Source: Clostridiaceae bacterium (lineage in GTDB: Bacteria > Bacillota_A > Clostridia > Clostridiales > Clostridiaceae). From it: DNA of 6,573 nucleotides. Shown piece by piece: positions 5,215-6,573 of the stretch. The stretch covers positions 1-6,573 of the forward strand of contig JAQSXU010000287.1 of the NCBI GenBank assembly GCA_029256485.1, written 5' to 3'. The notes beneath the pieces were generated by a model. That model searched no databases. It saw nothing but the letters and a program-made list of their open reading frames with translations, and was not told where the DNA came from. The stretch's first letter is position 1. Each line of letters begins with the position of its first letter. The position numbers and the translations under genes are program-made.

Positions 5215-6516
5215 ATGAAGATAAAAAAATTAATCAGCATAGTTGTAGCCTTTACATTAACTGCAACTGCATTAGTTGGATGCGGAAGTAGTGGTAATGA
5301 TGGTAAATCAGGAGGAACAGATGCTTCAGGTAAGACTACTTTAAAAATGGCAGTATGGGATAAGGATAAAACTGCATATTTACAGCCTCTTATAGATGCA
5401 TACAAAGCAAAAAATCCAAATGTTGATATTCAATTATTAGATATTTCATCAGCAGAATATCAAGATAAACTTTCTGTTATGTTATCAGGAGGATCAGATG
5501 ATATAGATTTAATTACTGTAAAAGATACTCCAGGGTATTCGTCAATGGTAAATAAAAATCAATTAGAGCCTCTTGATTCTTATATAACAAAAGATAGCAT
5601 AAAATTAGATTCATATTCTGGTACAGCAGAACAATTAAAGGTTAGTGATAAGTTATACGCTCTACCATTTAGAAGTGATTTCTGGGTTTTATATTATAAC
5701 AAAGATATTTTTGATAAAGCAAAAGTGGCATATCCAACTAATGATATGACTTGGTCTCAATATGAAGAACTTGCTAAAAAGGTTGCATCTGGAGAGGGAG
5801 CAAACCGTGTATATGGTACACATGACCATACTTGGAGGTCAACTGTTCAATTACCAGCTGTATTAGACGGTAAAAATACAATAATTCAAAAAGACTATTC
5901 ATTCTTAAAACCATATTATGAAATGGCTTTAAGAATGCAAAAAGATAAAATAATGATGGGTTATGCGTCATTAAAGACAGGAAGCATACATTATTCAGGT
6001 GTATTTGAAAATAATCAAACAGCAATGTTACCTATGGGGACATGGTTTATTGGACAACTTATGGCGGACAAGGAAAAAGGAACTACTAATGCAAATTGGG
6101 GAATTGTAAAATACCCTCATGCTGATGGTGTTGCTCCAGGTACAACAATTGGAACCATTACATCTTTGGCAATTAATTCAAAATCTTCAAAGAAAGATGC
6201 AGCTTGGGATTTTCTTAAATATTTCACTGGTGAAGAAGGAGCCGCTGCAATAGCTAAGACAGGAACATTACCTGCTATTAAAAGTAATGATGTTATAAAG
6301 ACTATTACAGCGCAAAAAGGATTCCCAACAGATGAAGAAAGTAAAAAAGCATTAGATACAGTAAAAACTTATCTTGAAATGCCTGTAAATTCAAAGTGTT
6401 CAGCTGTTGAAACAATATTAAATGAAGAACATGATCTTATTATGACAGGAAGTATTAATGTTGATGATGGCTTGAAAGAAATGAGTAAACGTGTTTCAGA
6501 AGAATTAGATAAATAG
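5215..6516 (+). CDS. ABC transporter sugar-binding lipoprotein (family 1 solute-binding protein)
   Basis: The 433-residue protein begins with a basic n-region (MKIKK), a hydrophobic stretch (residues 6-19) and the lipobox LVGC, so Cys23 is lipidated and anchored to the outer face of the membrane. A Gly/Ser-rich linker (about 24-40) leads to the binding domain, which starts TTLKMAVWDKDK. Typical family 1 features follow: YQDKLSVMLSGG, DDIDLITVKD, KLYALPFRSDFWVLYYNKDIFDKA, and MTWSQYEELAKK. Later come FENNQTAMLPMGTWFIG and KKDAAWDFLKYFTGEEGA. The length is usual for carbohydrate-binding proteins of this family. It should bind oligosaccharides and pass them to a two-permease ABC importer, which is not in the window. 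Its own promoter, phased repeats and downstream terminator suggest it is expressed strongly as the first gene of the transporter operon under the YesM/YesN pair. The ligand cannot be predicted; uronate-containing oligosaccharides fit the neighbours. Confidence 0.93.
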   Translation: MKIKKLISIVVAFTLTATALVGCGSSGNDGKSGGTDASGKTTLKMAVWDKDKTAYLQPLIDAYKAKNPNVDIQLLDISSAEYQDKLSVMLSGGSDDIDLITVKDTPGYSSMVNKNQLEPLDSYITKDSIKLDSYSGTAEQLKVSDKLYALPFRSDFWVLYYNKDIFDKAKVAYPTNDMTWSQYEELAKKVASGEGANRVYGTHDHTWRSTVQLPAVLDGKNTIIQKDYSFLKPYYEMALRMQKDKIMMGYASLKTGSIHYSGVFENNQTAMLPMGTWFIGQLMADKEKGTTNANWGIVKYPHADGVAPGTTIGTITSLAINSKSSKKDAAWDFLKYFTGEEGAAAIAKTGTLPAIKSNDVIKTITAQKGFPTDEESKKALDTVKTYLEMPVNSKCSAVETILNEEHDLIMTGSINVDDGLKEMSKRVSEELDK

Positions 6517-6525
6517 TATATAAAA

Positions 6526-6558
6526 AAGGGGTCAAGAAAAATATGACCCCTTAATTTT
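6526..6558 (+). terminator. Intrinsic terminator after the solute-binding protein gene
   Basis: A 9-bp stem, AAGGGGTCA (6526-6534) and TGACCCCTT (6544-6552), has a 9-base loop and is followed by AATTTT. It begins ten bases after the stop codon. If permease genes follow, it could act as a partial terminator that lets the binding protein be made in excess. Confidence 0.85.
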
Positions 6559-6573
6559 AACAAAAGATTATAT

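Noticed and set aside
5019..5405. Minus-strand open frame of 128 codons across the transporter promoter and signal peptide
   Set aside because: It is antisense to the lipoprotein start and to AT-rich regulatory DNA. Its Phe/Leu-rich translation reflects A-rich sequence on the other strand.
5774..6563. Minus-strand open frames at 5774-6025 and 6369-6563
   Set aside because: Both are shadows of the solute-binding protein gene, and the second starts inside the terminator region.

Overview
The window is very AT-rich, with A/T-ending codons, GGAGG-type ribosome binding sites, a YesM/YesN two-component pair and a Gram-positive lipoprotein signal. This points to a low-GC Firmicute, most likely a saccharolytic Clostridium (inference; no rRNA or other phylogenetic marker is present). 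It looks like part of a polysaccharide-utilisation locus for a uronate-containing, possibly acetylated, glycan.

Layout: (1) 1-642 is the C-terminal part of a heparinase II/III-type polysaccharide lyase whose start lies outside the window. (2) 643-827 is an intergenic region with a candidate promoter and a short tandem repeat. (3) 828-2621 is an intact YesM-type membrane sensor histidine kinase. (4) 2650-4195 is its YesN-type AraC response regulator, split by two single-base losses; the first leaves an exact A AAA AAG slippery heptamer. (5) 4225-4472 is a remnant of a CE6/sialate O-acetylesterase-like carbohydrate esterase, with a frameshift, a large internal deletion and possibly a lost start codon. 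A strong hairpin terminator follows. (6) 4482-4811 on the minus strand is a 109-residue cupin with the residue pattern of KdgF. (7) 4812-5214 is a divergent regulatory region with promoters in both directions, a 22-bp-phased direct repeat, an 18-bp dyad and a weak cre-like site. (8) 5215-6516 is an ABC transporter solute-binding lipoprotein, followed by a hairpin terminator; permease genes would be expected beyond the window.

Proposed logic (inference from families): the lipoprotein captures oligosaccharides, the esterase would have removed acetyl groups, the lyase cleaves them to 4,5-unsaturated uronates, and KdgF linearises these for catabolism. YesM senses a ligand outside the cell and YesN activates the transporter promoter. 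The points of most interest are that the sensor is intact while its regulator and the next gene carry three apparent -1 lesions plus a deletion, and that phased repeats sit in matching positions upstream of the kinase and transporter promoters. No wholly new system is evident; the possible recoding in the regulator and the matched regulatory sites deserve checking.
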